In this document: positions 9,835-18,979 of the stretch, one piece after another
Layout: each line of letters opens with the position of its first letter
Numbering within the stretch: the stretch's first letter is position 1
Assembly (NCBI RefSeq): GCF_014204815.1
Contig: NZ_JACHMC010000001.1
Coordinates: forward strand, 1,612,001 to 1,676,000
Reading direction: 5' to 3'
DNA length: 64,000 bases
Source: Micrococcus flavus
Lineage (GTDB): Bacteria; Actinomycetota; Actinomycetes; Actinomycetales; Micrococcaceae
Position numbers and translations under genes: made by a program
Notes under the pieces: generated by a model
What the model saw: only the letters and a program-made list of their open reading frames with translations
Databases searched by the model: none
Told to the model about the DNA's origin: nothing

Positions 9835-10104
9835 TCACTTGCGCAGGCCGAGGCGCTCGATCAGCGAGCGGTAGCGCTCGATGTCGGTGTCCTTGAGGTA
9901 GCCCAGCATGCGACGACGACGACCGACCATGGCCATCAGACCGCGGCGGGTGTGGTGGTCGTGCTTGTGCTCCTTGAGGTGCTCGGTCAGGTCCTTGATG
10001 CGACGCGACAGGACCGCGATCTGCACCTCGGGGGAGCCGGTGTCGCCCTCGTGGGTGGCGTACTCCTTGATGATCTGCTGCTTCACAGCGGGATCCAGGG
10101 CCAT
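9835..10104 (-). CDS. rpsO: 30S ribosomal protein S15
   Basis: Primary 16S rRNA-binding protein of the central domain. The 89-residue length is exactly that of the family. The conserved central region with [11 protein letters not shown] and the [10 protein letters not shown] core are intact. The start is set by the invariant N-terminus [11 protein letters not shown] and by GGAGG upstream. Confidence 0.98.
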   Translation of the reverse strand: MALDPAVKQQIIKEYATHEGDTGSPEVQIAVLSRRIKDLTEHLKEHKHDHHTRRGLMAMVGRRRRMLGYLKDTDIERYRSLIERLGLRK

Positions 10105-10268
10105 GGCAGGCCTCCTTCTCTGTGGTACCGCGAACACGGGCCGCGCACACCCCGCAGGGCGCACGACGGGGCCTCTCCACCGCGGACTGCAGCGAGGCCT
10201 GAGGGGTGATCCTATCAGCTGAGCCGGATTCATCCCTGCGGGGGAGGCCGATCTCCCCGGGCCGTCCC

Positions 10269-10274
10269 TAGTCT
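10269..10274 (+). promoter_or_regulatory. -10 box of the CPBP protease gene, leaderless start
   Basis: TAGTCT six bases before the GTG at 10281. This spacing is why 10281 is preferred over an in-frame GTG at 10275. Confidence 0.45.
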
Positions 10275-10280
10275 GTGTGC

Positions 10281-11327
10281 GTGACCACGACGCCTCCCCC
10301 GCCGCCGGCATCCCCGGCCGCCTTCCCCACGCCCGCCCCCTCCCCCGCGCCCTGGCCCGCACCGGCCTCCGCCCCCGCCGCGCCCCTGGACCTGCCGCTG
10401 ATCGGCCACACCTACCCGGAGCTGATGCGCACGCCGCGCGCCCGCTGGTGGAACCCGCTGGCGTCCCTCGGGATGGTCGTGGCCGGCGTCACCGCGGTGT
10501 CGGTCCTGCTCCTGGTGCCCATGGCGCTCGTGCTGTTCGCCCAGCTGGATCCGGAGGAGCTGTGGTCCGAGGCCGGCCCCTCCGAGGCCGCCTTCGAGCT
10601 GGCGTTCTTCTCCGCGCCCATGGTGCTGCTCAACAACCTGCTGCTGGCCGCGCTGATCGGGGTGGCGCTGCTCGCCGTCCTGGTGGCGCACCCGGTGCAG
10701 GCCCGCTTCCTGCACTCCGTGGAGGGGCGGGTGCGCTGGCGCTGGCTGCTGCGCGCCCACCTGGTGCTGCTCCCGCTGTTCGTCGTGTACATCCTGGGGG
10801 CGTGGCTGCTCGACGGCGCCCGCGTCCTGCCCCGCGCCGAGGACTGGGTGTGGCTGCTGGTGATGGCCTTCCTGCTGACACCCTTCCAGGCCGCCGGCGA
10901 GGAGTACCTCTTCCGCGGCTGGGTGATGCTGGCGATCGGCGCATGGATCCGCCGCCCCGTGGTGACCGTGGCGGTCTCCGCCGTGGTGTCCGCCGTGGCC
11001 TTCGCCCTGGCCCACGGCTCTCTGGACCCGTGGATCCTCCTGGACCTGGCCGTCTTCGCGGTGGCCGCGGTGATCCTCACGTGGCGCACGGGCGGCCTCG
11101 AGGCGGCCGTGGCCCTGCACGTGGTGAACAACGTCGTGATCATCGTGTTCGGCTCGCTCACCGGCCTGGACAAGGAGAGCTACGTGACGGACTCCGCCCA
11201 GGGCGACCCGTTCGCCACGGCGCTCTCCGCGGCCGTGGTCACGCTCGCCACCGTGCTGCTGATCTGGCAGGCCAAGCGGGCCGGCGTCGAGCGCACGGTG
11301 CCCGCCGCGGTGGGCGCGCGCCCCTGA
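10281..11327 (+). CDS. CPBP-family intramembrane metalloprotease
   Basis: A 348-residue membrane protein of the CAAX-protease/bacteriocin-processing (Abi) family. A Pro-rich cytoplasmic N-terminus of about 45 residues is followed by about eight membrane helices. The glutamate motif EEYLFRGW is at about 209-216, and a conserved His follows in LAHGSLDP near 246; together these form the expected active site. The substrate is unknown. It converges on the methyltransferase gene with only seven bases between the two stops. Confidence 0.88.
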   Translation: MTTTPPPPPASPAAFPTPAPSPAPWPAPASAPAAPLDLPLIGHTYPELMRTPRARWWNPLASLGMVVAGVTAVSVLLLVPMALVLFAQLDPEELWSEAGPSEAAFELAFFSAPMVLLNNLLLAALIGVALLAVLVAHPVQARFLHSVEGRVRWRWLLRAHLVLLPLFVVYILGAWLLDGARVLPRAEDWVWLLVMAFLLTPFQAAGEEYLFRGWVMLAIGAWIRRPVVTVAVSAVVSAVAFALAHGSLDPWILLDLAVFAVAAVILTWRTGGLEAAVALHVVNNVVIIVFGSLTGLDKESYVTDSAQGDPFATALSAAVVTLATVLLIWQAKRAGVERTVPAAVGARP

Positions 11328-11334
11328 GCCCGCG

Positions 11335-12180
11335 TCAGGGCCGGGCGGCCCGCCACGCCACGGTCACATAGGGCAGGGCGATCCGCTCGTCCGCCCCGTG
11401 GCCGAGGTGCTCGTGGAGATACCAGGCCAGGTTCGCCGTCATCCGGGCGCGGACCTGCTCGTCCGCCCGCAGCCAGGACGCGCGGGAGGCCATGAGGGCG
11501 TGCAGCCCGGCCGGCGTCGTGGTGTCCTGCCACGACCAGGCGGCGTGCTCCTCCGTCCCGAAGGGCACGGCGAACCGGCGGCGCTCCGGGTGCACGGCGT
11601 GCACGTCCCCGGCGTGCATGATCCGGGTGAGCCGGTGCACCCACGGCACCGTGACGTCGAGCTGGTTCCACACCGCCGCCAGGCGTCCGCCCGGGCGCAG
11701 CACCCGGGCGGCCTCCGTGGACGCCGCCCGCGGGTCCATCCAGTGCCAGGCCTGGGCCGCCACCACGACGTCGGCGCCCGCCGCCGGCAGGCCGGTGGCC
11801 TCCCCCGTGCCGGGGACGGCGCGGACGCGGCCGCCGGAGCCGGCGACGACCTCGCGCTCCAGGACTGCGCGCATGGGCGAGGAGGGCTCCACCGCTGTCA
11901 CCGTGCGCACCCGTTCGGCCGGGCACGCCGCCAGCAGGCGGGTGAACAACCCCGTCCCTGCGCCCGTCTCCACGACATCCCGGCCACGGTCGGACTCCCC
12001 GCCGGGCATCCCCGCGAGCACCCAGTCCACCGCCTCCGCGGGGTAGGACGGCCGGACGGCGTCGTAGTGCTCCCCCACGGCCGCCCCGCCGAGTCCGAAC
12101 GCGTTGGGCGCGGCACGGTCCGGCCGGGCGGTGCGGCGCGGCAGGTTCGGGGTCGGCCGGTCCGGGGCGGGCTCAGGCAC
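11335..12180 (-). CDS. Class I SAM-dependent methyltransferase
   Basis: 281 residues with the SAM-binding motif I ETGAGTGLFTRL at about residue 70, an acidic motif II (VEPSSPM), and WHWMDP, a signature of the trans-aconitate/ubiquinone-type methyltransferase group. The N-terminal GEHYDAVRPSYP resembles many uncharacterised actinobacterial members. The acceptor molecule cannot be deduced. Its start overlaps the 3' end of ribF by eight bases, so it looks like the last gene of the truB-ribF operon. Confidence 0.85.
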   Translation of the reverse strand: MPEPAPDRPTPNLPRRTARPDRAAPNAFGLGGAAVGEHYDAVRPSYPAEAVDWVLAGMPGGESDRGRDVVETGAGTGLFTRLLAACPAERVRTVTAVEPSSPMRAVLEREVVAGSGGRVRAVPGTGEATGLPAAGADVVVAAQAWHWMDPRAASTEAARVLRPGGRLAAVWNQLDVTVPWVHRLTRIMHAGDVHAVHPERRRFAVPFGTEEHAAWSWQDTTTPAGLHALMASRASWLRADEQVRARMTANLAWYLHEHLGHGADERIALPYVTVAWRAARP

Positions 12181-13159
12181 GGCCGGGCGGCTGCGGCGCG
12201 GCGTCCAGGATCGCGCGTGCCTGGTCCACGTCCTGATGCATCTGCGCGACCAGCTTCTCGACGCCCTCGTAGGCCACCATGCCGCGCAGGCGCGCCACGA
12301 ACTCGACCTCGACCAGCTGGCCGTAGAGGTCGAAGTCCTCCACGCGCTCGACGGGGCGGTCGATCACGTGGGCCTCCACCACACGGGCCACGCCCTCGAA
12401 CGTGGGGTTGGAGCCGATCGAGACGGCCGCCGGCCAGGCGGTCCCCTCGGCGTCGTGCAGCCAGCCGGCGTACACGCCGTCCGCGGGGATCATGCCCGCC
12501 ACGTCCGTCTGGAGGTTGGCCGTGGGGAAGCCCAGCTCGCGGCCCCGGGCGAACCCGTGGACCACCTGGCCGGCCACCACGTGGTTGCGGCCGAGCACGT
12601 GGGCCGCCTGGGCCACCTCCCCGTCCGCCAGCAGCTCCCGGATCCAGGTCGAGGAGCAGCGGCGCGCGTCGCCGTCGCCGTCCTCCGCGGGCAGGTCGTC
12701 CACGGCGGCCACCGCGAAGCCGTGCTCCCGGCCGAGGCGGACCATCTCCGCGAAGTCGCCGGCGTTGTCCTTCCCGAACCGGACGTCCCGGCCCACCACC
12801 ACGGCGCACGCCCGCAGGCCGCGCACGAACAGGGAGAGGACGAACTCCTCGGGCGTCTGCGCGGCGAAGTCCAGCGTGTAGCGCTGCAGGAACAGCGCGT
12901 CGATCCCGGTCTCGGCGAGGAACACCGCGCGCTGCTCGGGGCTGAGGATCTCCTCGTGCGGGGCGTCCGGCTGGTGCACCACCCGGGGGTGCGGGGTGAA
13001 GGTCACCGCCACGGACATGGCGTCCTCGGCCCGGGCGAGCTCCACCACGCGCCTCAGCACGGCCCGGTGCCCGCGGTGGACGCCGTCGAAGTTGCCGAGC
13101 GCCACGACGGTGCGGGGCAGGTCCGTCGGGACCTCCGTCATCGAGTTCCAGACCTGCAT
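12173..13159 (-). CDS. ribF: Bifunctional riboflavin kinase/FMN adenylyltransferase
   Basis: Converts riboflavin to FMN and then to FAD. In its 328 residues the N-terminal nucleotidyltransferase domain carries GNFDGVHRGH at about 22-31. The C-terminal flavokinase domain carries GRELGFPTANL at about 205-215. The length is normal. The gene follows truB in most actinobacteria; here two small membrane-protein genes lie between them. Its start is immediately adjacent to the stop of the upstream gene. Confidence 0.95.
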   Translation of the reverse strand: MQVWNSMTEVPTDLPRTVVALGNFDGVHRGHRAVLRRVVELARAEDAMSVAVTFTPHPRVVHQPDAPHEEILSPEQRAVFLAETGIDALFLQRYTLDFAAQTPEEFVLSLFVRGLRACAVVVGRDVRFGKDNAGDFAEMVRLGREHGFAVAAVDDLPAEDGDGDARRCSSTWIRELLADGEVAQAAHVLGRNHVVAGQVVHGFARGRELGFPTANLQTDVAGMIPADGVYAGWLHDAEGTAWPAAVSIGSNPTFEGVARVVEAHVIDRPVERVEDFDLYGQLVEVEFVARLRGMVAYEGVEKLVAQMHQDVDQARAILDAAPQPPGRA

Positions 13160-13612
13160 TCAGCGCTCCTCACGGGACGCGGCCGCGTCCGATCGATCCG
13201 GACGGTGCGCCAGCAGCCAGGCCAGGCCCACCAGCGGCAGCACGAGCGGCACGTACCCGTAGCCCGCGCCGAAGCGGGACCACACGGTCTCGTCCGCGAA
13301 CAGTCCCGGGTCCAGGACGGTCCACAGGCCCACGCCCACGACGCCGGCCAGCTCCACCAGCACGGCCGCCAGGGCCACGCGCCACGCGCCGGGCCCCGAG
13401 CGGGCCAGGGACAGCGTGGCCACGACGTAGACCACCGCCGCGAACGCGGAGAGCAGGTACGCCACGGGGGCCACGTCGAACTGGCTGAGGATCTGGAACA
13501 GGCTGCGGGCGAACGCGGAGAGCGCGAACACGGCGTAGACCATCACGAGGATGCGGCCGAGCCCCTGGTTGCGCGCGGGGCGCGTCGGCGTCGCCGTCGT
13601 GCTGGATGCCAT
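13160..13612 (-). CDS. Hypothetical four-helix membrane protein
   Basis: 150 residues with about four transmembrane helices (25-45, 53-73, 80-105, 125-140) and charged ends. A good ribosome site, GAGGAG, precedes the ATG at 13612. No enzyme motif was recognised. It lies in the truB-to-ribF interval with the following small membrane protein, and its stop abuts the ribF start. The shared operon and close spacing suggest cotranscription with tRNA modification and flavin synthesis genes, but not a defined function. Confidence 0.7.
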   Translation of the reverse strand: MASSTTATPTRPARNQGLGRILVMVYAVFALSAFARSLFQILSQFDVAPVAYLLSAFAAVVYVVATLSLARSGPGAWRVALAAVLVELAGVVGVGLWTVLDPGLFADETVWSRFGAGYGYVPLVLPLVGLAWLLAHRPDRSDAAASREER

Positions 13613-13647
13613 CGCGGACTCCTCTCCGTCCTGCCGGGCTGTCCGGC

Positions 13648-14016
13648 TCACCACTGTCCGTACCAGATGACCTGCATGCGGTGGAGCATGACCACCACCG
13701 TGGGGCCGACCACCGCGAGCACGAGGTTCGCCCACCGGGTCCTGTCCGAGGCCGCCCAGAGCACCGCGATCACCGGGACCACGAGCGCCGTGAGCACGTA
13801 CCCCCAGAACTCCCACACGGGACCGTTCAGGGGGTCTCCCCCCAGCTGGCGGAACGCCCCCACCACACCGTAGACGAGCAGGAACAGCTCCACCGCCGCC
13901 ACGGACACGATGGAGGCGTCCGCCGGGTGCGTGCGCAGCGCCGTCATGGCCAGGCACACCAGCAGCGAGAGGACCCCCACCGCGGTGCCGGCCCAGAACC
14001 AGGTGTCGAGGATCAC
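13648..14016 (-). CDS. Hypothetical four-helix membrane protein
   Basis: 122 residues with four hydrophobic segments covering nearly the whole chain and a short Trp-containing tail (VIWYGQW). The GTG at 14014-14016 overlaps the truB TGA as GTGA and has GGAAGGGAGG upstream, so translation is probably coupled to truB. No family was recognised. With its downstream neighbour it could form a two-protein membrane unit, which is an inference from adjacency alone. Confidence 0.65.
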   Translation of the reverse strand: MILDTWFWAGTAVGVLSLLVCLAMTALRTHPADASIVSVAAVELFLLVYGVVGAFRQLGGDPLNGPVWEFWGYVLTALVVPVIAVLWAASDRTRWANLVLAVVGPTVVVMLHRMQVIWYGQW

Positions 14017-15026
14017 GACGCCCCTCCCTTCCCCTCGCCCTCCGCGGGCGCGAACACCAGGTGCGGGCGGGCGACGTCCCGTCCTGCACGGCGGCCGTCC
14101 TGCAGGAGGGCCACCACGGTGCCGTCCGGAGCGCGGCCGGCCACGAGGTCCGCGGGGGCCTTCCCCGACGACGACGGCGCACCCTCGGCGGGCGCCGCGC
14201 CGCCGGTGCCGGTCGGCGCGATCGCGCGGCCGAAGGACAGCTCCCGGGCCTCGTCGGCGGTGAGCTCGCGGACCGGGAAGAGCCCCGCCGCGGCGTCGGA
14301 GAGCTCGGTCATCACGAAGCGCTCCGCCAGGGCGTCCAGGCCCACGGCGTCGGCCACGTCGAAGGGGCCCACGGCGGTGCGGCGCAGCGCCGTGAGGTGC
14401 CCGCCGGTGTCCAGGGCCTCGCCGAGGTCCCGGGCCAGGGCCCGGATGTACGTGCCGGAGGTGCAGCGGACGGTGACGTCCAGGTCGACGGTGCGGCCGT
14501 CGTCGAGCCGCCGGAAGTCCGCCACGTCGAAGGCGTGCACGGTGACCTCCCGGGGGGCCAGCTGCACGTCCTCGCCTGCGCGGACGCGGTCGTACGCCTT
14601 CCGCCCGCCCACCTTGACGGCGGACACGGCCGAGGGGACCTGGGAGATGGTGCCCGTCAGCGCGGCGACCTGCTCGGCCACCCGCTCGGGGGTGACGGCG
14701 TTCGCCAGGCGGGTGGCGATCACCTCGCCCTCGGCGTCGTCCGTGAGGGTGGACTGCCCCAGCCGGATGGTGGCCGTGTAGGCCTTGTCCGTGCCGGTGA
14801 TGGCGGTGAGCAGGCGGGTGGCCTTGTTGACCCCCACCACGAGCAGACCCGTGGCCATGGGGTCGAGGGTGCCGGCGTGGCCGACCTTGCGGGTGCCGGC
14901 CAGCCTGCGGACCCGCCCGACGACGTCGTGCGAGGTCCACCCGGCCGGCTTGTCGACGAGGACGACCCCCGACGCCTCGGTGCCCGGGGCGTCGGGGGTC
15001 GGTCCGTGTGCGGTGCGTGCGGTCAT
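14013..15026 (-). CDS. truB: tRNA pseudouridine(55) synthase
   Basis: Makes the T-loop pseudouridine of tRNA. 337 residues. The catalytic Asp55 lies in HAGTLDPMATG, and KPAGWTSHD near residue 26 is the other signature. The C-terminal extension is Ala/Gly-rich before a PUA-like end, somewhat longer than in Gram-negative TruB. The rbfA stop is 12 bases upstream, giving the usual infB-rbfA-truB order. Confidence 0.96.
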   Translation of the reverse strand: MTARTAHGPTPDAPGTEASGVVLVDKPAGWTSHDVVGRVRRLAGTRKVGHAGTLDPMATGLLVVGVNKATRLLTAITGTDKAYTATIRLGQSTLTDDAEGEVIATRLANAVTPERVAEQVAALTGTISQVPSAVSAVKVGGRKAYDRVRAGEDVQLAPREVTVHAFDVADFRRLDDGRTVDLDVTVRCTSGTYIRALARDLGEALDTGGHLTALRRTAVGPFDVADAVGLDALAERFVMTELSDAAAGLFPVRELTADEARELSFGRAIAPTGTGGAAPAEGAPSSSGKAPADLVAGRAPDGTVVALLQDGRRAGRDVARPHLVFAPAEGEGKGGAS

Positions 15027-15038
15027 GTCAGCCGTGCC

Positions 15039-15473
15039 TCACGCCTGCTCGTCGTCGTCCGACGTCCGGTAGGGGTCCGCCTCGCCGGCGTACTGGGCGC
15101 CCTCGCGGGCACGGGCCAGCTCGGCGTCCCGCTCCTTGGCGGCGCGCAGCACGTCCTCGAGGTGCGCGGCCGCCTCGGGGACGGTGTCGGGCACGAACTC
15201 GAGGGTCGGGACCAGGCGGATGGTGAGCCCACGGCCCACCTCGCGACGCAGCACGCCGCGGTTCTCCTGGATCGCCTCGTGGGCGGCGGCCACGGTGGCC
15301 TCGTCCCCGAGGACCGTGTAGTACACGCTCGCATGCTGCAGGTCGTTGGTCACGCGGACCTCCGTCACGGTGACGGGCTCCACGCGGTCGTCCTTCACGG
15401 CGCGCCGCAGCGCCTCCGCGACGAGGACCTTGATGCGCTGGGCCAGGCGGCCTGCGCGGGCCGGATCGGCCAT
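15039..15473 (-). CDS. rbfA: Ribosome-binding factor A
   Basis: Cold-adaptation factor that matures the 5' end of 16S rRNA on the 30S subunit. 144 residues with the KH-like core (VTVTEVRVTNDLQHASVYYTV) at about 40-60. The ATG at 15473 is chosen because AAGGAG stands seven bases before it; an in-frame ATG 21 bases upstream lacks one. It ends in an acidic tail (TSDDDEQA). Confidence 0.94.
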   Translation of the reverse strand: MADPARAGRLAQRIKVLVAEALRRAVKDDRVEPVTVTEVRVTNDLQHASVYYTVLGDEATVAAAHEAIQENRGVLRREVGRGLTIRLVPTLEFVPDTVPEAAAHLEDVLRAAKERDAELARAREGAQYAGEADPYRTSDDDEQA

Positions 15474-15508
15474 GTCAGTCTCCTTCCGTGCCACGCTTCC
15501 GGGTCCGC

Positions 15509-15540
15509 GGGGCGGGGCGCCGTCACCGGCGCCCCGCCCC
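15509..15540 (-). terminator. Hairpin between infB and rbfA
   Basis: 13-bp perfect arms GGGGCGGGGCGCC/GGCGCCCCGCCCC with a six-base loop. It stands between two cotranscribed genes, so it may act as an attenuator or processing hairpin rather than a full stop. Confidence 0.6.
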
Positions 15541-15552
15541 GTCGTCGGACGC

Positions 15553-18375
15553 TCAGGCGCGTGGCTTCTCCTGCATCTCGAAGGTCTCGATCACGTCGCC
15601 CTCCTTGATGTCGTTGAAGTTGCCGAGGCCGATGCCGCACTCGTAGCCGTCGCGCACCTCGGTGGCGTCGTCCTTGAAGCGGCGCAGGGACTCGATCCTG
15701 AGGTTGTCGGCCACCACGCTGCCGTCGCGCACCAGGCGGGCCTGGGCGTTGCGGCGGATGAGGCCCGAGCGCACCAGCGAGCCGGCGATCGCGCCCCACT
15801 TGGAGGAGCGGAACACCTCGCGCACCTCGGCCGAGCCCAGCGCGACCTCCTCGTACTCCGGCTTGAGCATGCCCTTGAGGGCGTTCTCGATGTCGTCGAT
15901 CGCGTCGTAGATGACGGAGTAGAACCGCATGTCCACGCCCTCGCGGTCGGCCAGGTCGGCGACCCGCTCGGCGGGACGCACGTTGAAGCCGATGATGATG
16001 GCGTTGTCCACGGTGGCCAGGTTGACGTCGTTCTGGGTGATCGCGCCGACGCCACGGTGGATGACGCGCAGCTGCACCTCGTCCTCGCCGACCTCGATCT
16101 TGAGGAGCGAGTCCTCGAGCGCCTCCACCGGACCGGCGGCGTCGCCCTTGATGATGAGGTTGAGCGTGTCGAGCTTGCCCTCGGCCACGGCCTGGTCGAA
16201 GTCCTCGAGCGTGATGCGCTTGCGGCGCTTCGCGAGCTGTGCGTTGCGGTCGGCCGCCTCGCGCTTCTCGGCGATCTGACGGGCGGTGCGCTCGTCGTCG
16301 GTCACCAGGAACGAGTCGCCGGCGCGCGGCACCGAGGACAGGCCCAGCACCTGGACGGGGCGCGACGGGTCGGCCTCCTCCACGGGGTTGCCGTTCTCGT
16401 CGAACATGGCGCGCACGCGGCCGTGGGCGGAGCCCACCACCATCGTGTCGCCCACGCGCAGGGTGCCGGTCTGCACCAGCACGGTGGCGACGGCGCCGCG
16501 GCCCTTGTCGAGGTTCGCCTCGATGGCCACGCCGCGGGCGTCCTTGTCCGGGTTCGCCGTCAGCTCGAGGGCCGCGTCCGCCGTCAGCAGGATCGACTCC
16601 AGGAGCTGGTCGATGTTGAGGCCGTTGCGGGCGGAGACGTCCACGAACATCGTCTCGCCGCCGTACTCCTCGGGCACGATGCCGTACTCGGTGAGCTGGC
16701 CGCGGATCTTGTCCGGCTGCGCGCCGTCCTTGTCGATCTTGTTGACCGCCACGACGATCGGCACGTCCGCCGACTGCGCGTGGTTCAGCGCCTCGACCGT
16801 CTGCGGCATGACGCCGTCGTCGGCCGCGACCACGAGGACCGCGATGTCCGTGACCTTCGCACCGCGGGCACGCATGGCGGTGAACGCCTCGTGACCCGGG
16901 GTGTCGATGAAGGTCAGGCGGCGCTCCTCGCCCTCGTGCTCCACCGGCACCTGGTAGGCGCCGATGTGCTGGGTGATGCCGCCGGCCTCGCCCGCGATGA
17001 CGTTGGACTTGCGGATCGCGTCCAGCAGGCGGGTCTTGCCGTGGTCCACGTGGCCCATGACGGTGACCACCGCGGGGCGCGCGACGAGGTCGTCGGCGTC
17101 CTCGTTGGCCTCCTCGGCCTCGAGGTCGATGTCGAAGGCCTCCAGGAGCTCCTTGTCCTCGTCCTCCGGGGACACGACCTGGACCTTGTAGCCCAGCTCG
17201 TCGCCGAGCAGCTGGAAGGTGTCCTCGTCGAGGGACTGGTTGGCCGAGGCCATCTCGCCCAGGGTGAAGAGGACCTTCACGAGGTCCGCGACGTCCGCGC
17301 GGATCTTCTCGGCGAAGTCGGCCAGGGACGCGCCGCGGCGCAGGCGCAGGATCGTGGTGCCGTCGCCCTTGGGGACCTTGACGCCGCCGATCTCACGCGT
17401 GTGCTGCTGCTCGAACTCCTGGCGCTTCGCGCGCTTGGACTTGCGCCCCTTGCGCGCGCCGCCGCCGCCGCGGCCGAACGCACCCTGCGCGTTGCCGCGA
17501 CCGCGGTTCGGACCGCCGCCCGGACGGCCGGGGCCGCCGCCGGGGCCGCCGCCGGGACGGCCGCGACCGCCGCCGCCGCGGCCGGGGGCCGGAGCAGGGG
17601 TGATCTGCTTGGGCATCATGCCCGGGTTCGGGCGCGGACCGCCCGCACCCGCGGCCGGACGGGGACCGCCCGGACGGGGGCCACCGGCACCGGCGGCGGG
17701 ACGGGGACCGCCCGCACCCGCGGCCGGACGGGGACCGCCCGGACGGGGGGCGCGGTCCTCACGGCCCTGGCGCATGCCCTGGGACGGGGCGAACGGGTTG
17801 TTGCCCGGACGCGCGCCGCCCGGACGTCCGCCGGGACGGGCGCCCGGACGGGGGCCGCCCTGGCCGCCGGCGGCGCCCTTGGAGGTGAACGGGTTGTTCC
17901 CCGGGCGCGGGGCGCCCGGCTTGGCACCGCCCGGCTTCGGGGCGGTTGCGCCGGGCTTGGGGGCGGCGGCCGCCGGCGTGGGCGCGGCGGGACCGGCGGG
18001 GCGCGGGGCCTCGGCCTTCGGCTGCGCCGGGGTCTCGGCCTTCGGCTGGGCCGGCGCCGCCGGGGCGGGGGCCGGCTTCTGACCCGGCTTGGGCGCCGCT
18101 CCGGGGGTGGGGGTGGCCTTCTGGCCGGGCTTGGGACCCTGGCCGGCCTTCGGGGTGGGGGCCCCGGACTTCGGCGAGCCCTGGCCCGGGCCGCCGGAGG
18201 TCGGAGAGCCCTTAGCGGCGCCGGCGTAGGCGCCGCGCAGCTTCTTGACCACGGGGGGCTCGATGGTGGAGGAGGCGGAGGAGACGAACTCCCCCATGTC
18301 CTTGAGGGTGCTCAAGGCCTCCTTCGAGGTGATGCCGAGCTCCTTGGCGAGCTCATGGACGCGGACCTTTGCCAC
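15553..18375 (-). CDS. infB: Translation initiation factor IF-2
   Basis: GTPase that brings initiator tRNA to the 30S subunit. 940 residues. The short N-terminal IF2-N helix domain (1-55) is followed by about 290 residues of Pro/Gly/Arg/Ala linker. A second IF2-N-type domain precedes the G domain, which has GHVDHGKT near 440, DTPGHE and NKID. Domains II-IV follow. The start is a GTG preceded by CAGGAGAA. The linker carries RPGNNPF twice and near-identical GPRPAAGAG units encoded by a 45-bp DNA repeat (17636-17680 and 17705-17749). Confidence 0.96.
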   Translation of the reverse strand: MAKVRVHELAKELGITSKEALSTLKDMGEFVSSASSTIEPPVVKKLRGAYAGAAKGSPTSGGPGQGSPKSGAPTPKAGQGPKPGQKATPTPGAAPKPGQKPAPAPAAPAQPKAETPAQPKAEAPRPAGPAAPTPAAAAPKPGATAPKPGGAKPGAPRPGNNPFTSKGAAGGQGGPRPGARPGGRPGGARPGNNPFAPSQGMRQGREDRAPRPGGPRPAAGAGGPRPAAGAGGPRPGGPRPAAGAGGPRPNPGMMPKQITPAPAPGRGGGGRGRPGGGPGGGPGRPGGGPNRGRGNAQGAFGRGGGGARKGRKSKRAKRQEFEQQHTREIGGVKVPKGDGTTILRLRRGASLADFAEKIRADVADLVKVLFTLGEMASANQSLDEDTFQLLGDELGYKVQVVSPEDEDKELLEAFDIDLEAEEANEDADDLVARPAVVTVMGHVDHGKTRLLDAIRKSNVIAGEAGGITQHIGAYQVPVEHEGEERRLTFIDTPGHEAFTAMRARGAKVTDIAVLVVAADDGVMPQTVEALNHAQSADVPIVVAVNKIDKDGAQPDKIRGQLTEYGIVPEEYGGETMFVDVSARNGLNIDQLLESILLTADAALELTANPDKDARGVAIEANLDKGRGAVATVLVQTGTLRVGDTMVVGSAHGRVRAMFDENGNPVEEADPSRPVQVLGLSSVPRAGDSFLVTDDERTARQIAEKREAADRNAQLAKRRKRITLEDFDQAVAEGKLDTLNLIIKGDAAGPVEALEDSLLKIEVGEDEVQLRVIHRGVGAITQNDVNLATVDNAIIIGFNVRPAERVADLADREGVDMRFYSVIYDAIDDIENALKGMLKPEYEEVALGSAEVREVFRSSKWGAIAGSLVRSGLIRRNAQARLVRDGSVVADNLRIESLRRFKDDATEVRDGYECGIGLGNFNDIKEGDVIETFEMQEKPRA
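17636..17749. repeat. 45-bp direct repeat inside infB
   Basis: Two identical 45-bp copies, 17636-17680 and 17705-17749, with a 69-base period (23 codons), so copy number can change without a frameshift. They encode Gly/Pro/Arg/Ala linker units of IF-2. Confidence 0.9.
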
Positions 18376-18560
18376 GGTTCTCCTGTTCTGGCCTCGCGGG
18401 CCGCCGGAGCCGTGGGGCGCCGGTCAGCGCGTCGCGAGACCGTTGACGTCTGTCCAGGCCGTCGCGTCCGCCGTCCGGGCGTGCGCGTCGCGGCCTGCCT
18501 GATAGCAGGGGGTGAAGTTCATCGCTGGGCACTCATGCTTCAGTGCTCATCGGGTACGCA

Positions 18561-18905
18561 TCAGATCTCTGACCCGCCTTCATCTGTCGGTCTGTCAGCC
18601 GGCGCGGCGTGCTCCGTCCCGCCCGGCCCCTGCGGGGCCTCGTGGGTGGCCTGCGGCTCCGCCATGAGTCCGTCGGGATCCACGGGGCCACGGAAGGCCC
18701 GGTGGAACGCACGACGGCGCAGGGCGAGCTGCAGGCACTCCGGTCCGGGGTGCAGCCAGGCACCGCGTCCGGGACGGCGTCGGCTCCGGTCCCAGACGAC
18801 GGACGGGGGTTCCGTCGACGGGTCCAGCGCCACGCGCACCAGCTCTGTCCGGTCCACCTCGGCTCGGCACCCGACGCAGGTGCGCACGACCGTCCTGGAC
18901 GTCAT
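18561..18905 (-). CDS. YlxR-family RNA-binding protein (RnpM type)
   Basis: 114 residues. The DUF448/YlxR fold is seen from the N-terminal RTCVGCR (Cys10, Cys13), the ELVRVAL strand, and GRGAWLHPGPECLQLA. B. subtilis YlxR (RnpM) has been reported to bind RNase P RNA. The gene keeps the classic nusA-ylxR-infB position. The C-terminal 35 residues are acidic, Pro-rich and probably disordered. The 185 bases between it and infB hold no gene. Confidence 0.9.
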   Translation of the reverse strand: MTSRTVVRTCVGCRAEVDRTELVRVALDPSTEPPSVVWDRSRRRPGRGAWLHPGPECLQLALRRRAFHRAFRGPVDPDGLMAEPQATHEAPQGPGGTEHAAPADRPTDEGGSEI

Positions 18906-18979
18906 GCGTTCAGCCTCCTGCGGGCGCCGGAACGAGAATGGACCTCAGCCATCCTAGCGCGTCCGCCGGTCCGCAGGTC

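Noticed and set aside
15346-18957. A 1203-codon open frame opposite infB, and similar very long frames at 318-1964, 1712-4042, 19999-23451 and 26850-31163 on the plus strand
   Set aside because: They run antisense to well-recognised genes, show His/Gly/Arg/Ala-rich low-complexity translations and match no family. GC-rich codon bias on one strand leaves the opposite strand open.
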